From contig NZ_SSOB01000042.1 of the NCBI RefSeq assembly GCF_004801405.1, forward strand, positions 1-64,000: 64,000 nt of DNA, read 5' to 3'. Below the pieces are notes generated by a model, which was given only the letters and a program-made list of their open reading frames with translations, made no database searches and was not told the DNA's origin. Below are positions 61,801-64,000 of this stretch, piece by piece. Each line of letters starts with the position of its first letter. The first letter of the stretch is position 1. The DNA comes from Cohnella fermenti (lineage in GTDB: Bacteria > Bacillota > Bacilli > Paenibacillales > Paenibacillaceae). The translations under genes and the position numbers were made by a program.

Positions 61801-63545
61801 TCCGCGCTCTTGAAGCCGACGATATTCAAGTTGGCGGCGGGCTCGCGTGTCACGTCGAAACGCAGGTCGCCCGGGTGCATAAACCGCGAGAAGTGGCCGA
61901 AGCCGTACAAACGCTTGAACGCGCGGTACTCGCCCGTCAGCGTACCGACATGTCCGGGGTTCTGCTGCGCGCCGTTATGCACGAAGCGAATCAGGTCGGA
62001 GCCGTCCGCGCCGTTGCTGTCCCAGGCCGACCACCACGTGTAGCCGTTAAAGCCGGGATTGCTCGTGAACATATTGGTCATCAGGTAGGCATAGCGCACG
62101 GCATCGTTGATGTTCTGATTGCCGTACCGGTTCGTATAGGCGCCGGACGAGCTGTCGCCGGTATCCTGATTCATGAATTCGGTTTGCCAGATTTTATACC
62201 CGTTCAGGTATGCCGGCCATTTGCTGCCGTCCTTGGTATAATCATAGGGAACGAGAGCCAGATCGTTGCCGGCGGAGCCGGTATGCTTCAGCGTCGTTTC
62301 GTTGGTGCCGATGCCGACCGTACCGTATAAATGGGTAGACACGACGTCAATGTACTTGTGCTTGCCCGTATCGGGGTCGAGCTCCTGAAGAACCGTCGCG
62401 CCTCTGCTCAGCGTGGCGCCGATATTGGTGCCTTCAGGCGCGGCCAGTTGAGGGACGAAGTCGATGACCTTGCCGTCCGGGTCCTTTATCCCGTCCAGCG
62501 CGCCGCCTGGCTCCAGGGCTTTCTCCAGGGTCGGGCCGATATAACCGTCGATCACTTCCTGGATGTAAGCAGCGCTTGCGCCCGCAAGGTCGGGCTCGTT
62601 AAAGGGATTGATGTAGGTGATAGGGATGCCCCACTGCTCCCAGAAACCCTTGATGTAATTCACCAAATAATCCGCATAAGCTTGATAATAAATTTTTTTG
62701 CCATCCGGTGCCGTATCGGCGCGAATAATCTTGCTCGGCGTATTACTGCTGTTGCTCATCCAGTAAGGCGCTTCCCACATGGCGGCGTAAAAATTGCGTA
62801 CGCCGTACTGCATGGCCTGCTTCATTGTCCACACCTGGTCAATGTCGAACAGTTCCTTGCGGGTGCGCGGACCGTCCTTCATTACCACAGGGACGCCGTC
62901 CGGCTTGTTGTCGCTGCTCCAGTTGACAGGGCCGCCCCCGTCGTTGGCTGCGGGCTCGTTCCAGGAGTCGTAATCCCATACGAAATCCTCGACAGGCACC
63001 ATCGTGCCTGCCGGGTGCTCTGGCTCGTTGGGCCAGATGCTGTCGGCCTGGCCGTCATAGATGCGGTTCCACGTTCCGATCTTGTAGCCGTACTGACCGG
63101 CCGTTCCCTTTACAGGAATGAGATTTCCGTCCACATCATAGCCGGGTTTGGCGGCATCGGCCCGCAAGCCTGTTACCGGGTTGAAGCCCGGGCTGCTCTG
63201 GCTGGCGCCGGCGCTCGTTACGCCGTTGCTGCCGATAATAACGCGGACGATGTCGTGACCGGTGCCGTTCGTATCGCTGAACATCAAATCAAGCAGGTGC
63301 CGCACCGTGTCCTGATCGCCCGCCTGAGCGATCTGCATCAGCATGATGGAATCGGTGTATGCGTAAGACGCGCCAACACCGTCCATCTCCTGGTAGGTCG
63401 TGTTCCAGTCAGCCGTGACCAGAGCAGCCGCGGCTGCCGCTTGCGCGCGATCGGTGAACATCGCGGAGGCGGCGGAAATCAGCATTGTGGCAGCCGTCAC
63501 ACCTGCTAGCGTTCTCCTAATAAAAGGCTTGTTTGACATCGACAT
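58824..63545 (-). CDS. GH30-type xylanase with CBM6, cohesin, FIVAR and dockerin-like modules
   Basis: A 1573-residue secreted enzyme. A signal peptide (about 1-38) precedes a GH30 barrel plus beta domain (about 42-660). YINPFNEPDLAGA gives acid/base Glu317 and KIWQTEFMNQD nucleophile Glu456. A CBM6-like module (about 675-850) begins LEAEGNDN. A CBM4/9-like module (about 860-1090) begins VLSNGDFDT, and a further beta module spans about 1170-1300. A cohesin (about 1308-1440), a FIVAR (1444-1520) and a dockerin-like end (1521-1573) follow. The second dockerin loop is intact (D1551-N1553-D1555-D1562), but the first has lost its Asp/Asn ligands (INTHATIGD). GH30 xylanases often need glucuronate side chains, but the subfamily is not clear. 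It is the first gene of the three-gene locus, and a cre site lies in its leader. Confidence 0.88.
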   Translation of the reverse strand: MSMSNKPFIRRTLAGVTAATMLISAASAMFTDRAQAAAAAALVTADWNTTYQEMDGVGASYAYTDSIMLMQIAQAGDQDTVRHLLDLMFSDTNGTGHDIVRVIIGSNGVTSAGASQSSPGFNPVTGLRADAAKPGYDVDGNLIPVKGTAGQYGYKIGTWNRIYDGQADSIWPNEPEHPAGTMVPVEDFVWDYDSWNEPAANDGGGPVNWSSDNKPDGVPVVMKDGPRTRKELFDIDQVWTMKQAMQYGVRNFYAAMWEAPYWMSNSSNTPSKIIRADTAPDGKKIYYQAYADYLVNYIKGFWEQWGIPITYINPFNEPDLAGASAAYIQEVIDGYIGPTLEKALEPGGALDGIKDPDGKVIDFVPQLAAPEGTNIGATLSRGATVLQELDPDTGKHKYIDVVSTHLYGTVGIGTNETTLKHTGSAGNDLALVPYDYTKDGSKWPAYLNGYKIWQTEFMNQDTGDSSSGAYTNRYGNQNINDAVRYAYLMTNMFTSNPGFNGYTWWSAWDSNGADGSDLIRFVHNGAQQNPGHVGTLTGEYRAFKRLYGFGHFSRFMHPGDLRFDVTREPAANLNIVGFKSADNKDFSITVTNANNDDSIQPLEFTLNDFPVGTKSVTVFRTSGSENQKKLAAIPVTDGKFVIDIPSASIVTIVPSEGTYATYNGLDSDRDIFSTLEAEGNDNLVAGNAAGSAGRDNEAVLLGDRDYLAYKNVNFADGSANGGIVRRHLLYLTAQSRAAAGSGGSLLAYVLPVGTPVNSVDDILAQGTRAAEILVPGNSAYGKYEAMVDTGDQSAYGHKDLYIVAATGRSGDTIAVDRFLFGADDSDWSTAANNSVVTIPGNVLSNGDFDTATDASISGWSSGRWNIGDLFEQNVAEPVLTADTMQNYYGLSRYLKNSRTSTSAGSAKIANRITAADRYDGMWQDVTGKMTKGERYRFNGQFLSMQSGPLGYDVAAEYPGVVEAALVYYDAEGNQLGYTPVGERDMPEPLASRAAGERAWFNGNTLVGSILEGGPLNISSFQPIDVRVANWAEASGDAFTYDEPSGTAKVVFALHAKDDKILYADGLSIVPAPDRDALRDALRAYTGTDSTLIGAVQVALTDSGLTQAQVSQLIAEVNAEPEEEPEQRTVDGVHVYDTSNGDVWSGANIILGNDANAWPWSKAGADGKVAFTPEKDATYRISFNYTSRGTNAIRVRWIKDDTNGGYTADDGRDQGLYLYSADQVATTIPAYFNSGMVNSGSYTLVTEVKFDGTQLAEGLIGNIAIRGGGGGNAFSINWIKVEKIGTDGASDQLLVDWPKHESPSDELSATLTGPGSVMPGESFDVVFGLINVAQAVYAQGIVVNFDASKLVLQDVQSLKDGVEILGQEEVEPGQVHIITYSQGEPNAVSTSGDLIQLQFKALDATGPIASSVYLTDVQVSDGDGTITNVNGGAVYNVMIGSAAAVDKTALTGAINSASASLSDASEGTLWGQYVVGSKATMQAAIASAQGKASDSAATQEQVDQAVAQLNAALQAFTGAINTHATIGDLGIMAKHYNSTSDSPDWGLYKRYDINHDNRINITDLAYIAGLVLNN

Positions 63546-63564
63546 TTTACTCCCTCTCCGAGAA

Positions 63565-63589
63565 TGTAATCGCTTGCAGTGCTATCTTA
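63565..63589 (-). promoter_or_regulatory. Xylanase-locus promoter region with cre site
   Basis: Minus strand TGCAAGCGATTACA (63578-63565) fits TGNAANCGNWWNCA at all fixed positions. A possible -10 box TAAGAT (63589-63584) lies five bases before it, so bound CcpA would block transcription start. No good -35 box is seen. The rest of 63590-63671 is AT-rich with no gene. Confidence 0.55.
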
Positions 63590-63671
63590 CATGCGTTATT
63601 TCATAAACAAAATGGCTAAAACAATGCTATTTGTACTGCTTTCGACTCGTTGACGATTTTGAATTTCCTTT

Positions 63672-64000
63672 TCATGCATGGGATACCGCCCTCGTTTCCC
63701 TGAGAATCCAAGAGGGAGGAAATCCCTTTATTTTTTTGAATAATTTGCTGAAATAATAGATATCTTCAAAACCGCATTTGTACGCTGCTTCTTGAACAGA
63801 GAACTCGCCGCTTAATAAAATATTTTCGGCATTGTTGATCTTCATTCGGTTAATGTATTCTTTAGCAGATGTCCCCATGGTTTTCTTGAACAGGGTCCCG
63901 AAGTAGGGAGTTGTCACACCGGCAATAACCGCCAATTCGTCAATTTCGATTTGACGGTGCAGATGGATTAAAATGTGGTTGACGGCCTTCTGGATACGTC
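63672..64000 (-). CDS. AraC-family regulator, 3' part only
   Basis: The frame runs in from the right edge (first full codons read RIQKAVNHILIHLHRQIEID) to a stop at 63672, about 109 residues. It contains a whole AraC DNA-binding domain: IEIDELAVIAGVTTPYFGTL, AKEYINRMKINNAENILLSG and VQEAAYKCGFEDIYYFSKLF. The N-terminal sensor or receiver part lies outside the window. It is just upstream of the GH30 gene on the same strand and probably controls the xylanase locus. It is more AT-rich than its neighbours. Confidence 0.88.
   Translation of the reverse strand, partial: RIQKAVNHILIHLHRQIEIDELAVIAGVTTPYFGTLFKKTMGTSAKEYINRMKINNAENILLSGEFSVQEAAYKCGFEDIYYFSKLFKKIKGFPPSWILRETRAVSHA

Overview
The window looks like an accessory polysaccharide-utilisation region from a GC-rich, Gram-positive Paenibacillus-type bacterium (Bacillota). 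The signs are lipobox substrate-binding proteins, S-layer-homology (SLH) surface enzymes, two-gene ABC sugar permease sets without a local ATPase, YesM/YesN-type two-component systems, membrane-bound AraC regulators, GGAGG ribosome binding sites and CcpA-like cre sites. The taxon is inferred from these traits, not from a marker gene.

Layout. (A) 1-5.1 kb, minus: an ABC sugar importer (two permeases and a binding protein) followed by a YesM-type kinase. (B) 5.2-7.8 kb: a cyclic-nucleotide-domain / degenerate sigma-54-type AAA / patatin fusion, divergent from a TetR regulator. (C) 8-19.8 kb, minus: a DUF1861-like protein and a membrane AraC regulator, then a second importer ending in a 1543-residue SLH-anchored GH63-like enzyme. 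(D) 20-22.3 kb: an AraC regulator and a DUF4353-like lipoprotein. (E) 22.5-36.2 kb: a membrane AraC regulator divergent from a plus-strand operon. That operon encodes a giant clan GH-A enzyme, a binding protein, an unrecognised cytosolic helical-barrel enzyme, a GH105 unsaturated-uronyl hydrolase and two permeases. (F) 36.3-41.2 kb: periodic intergenic repeats, an FAD oxidoreductase, an AraC regulator and a 7TMR-DISM histidine kinase. (G) 41.2-42.8 kb: a solo TnpB element. (H) 42.8-45.3 kb: a sugar isomerase divergent from an AraC regulator. (I) 45.3-53.4 kb, minus: a third importer, a GH35/GH42-like glycosidase with a DUF5597-type end, and its YesM/YesN pair. (J) 53.7-63.5 kb, minus: a three-gene xylanase locus. 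(K) the right edge carries the 3' part of another AraC regulator.

The most striking system is region J. A GH30-type and a GH10-type enzyme each end in cohesin, FIVAR and dockerin modules. Between them lies a small secreted protein made of one cohesin and three SLH repeats. This reads as a self-assembling, wall-anchored xylan-degrading complex, a miniature cellulosome-like system with the cohesin-plus-dockerin-on-one-enzyme logic known from Clostridium perfringens glycosidases. Its predicted promoter carries a cre site.

The regions fit one plan: secreted or surface enzymes release oligosaccharides, several importers take them up, and cytosolic enzymes (GH105, DUF1861-like, GH35/42-like, isomerase) finish the breakdown. 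Each block has its own sensor or AraC regulator. Substrates other than xylan (J) and an unsaturated uronide (E) cannot be assigned from sequence alone.
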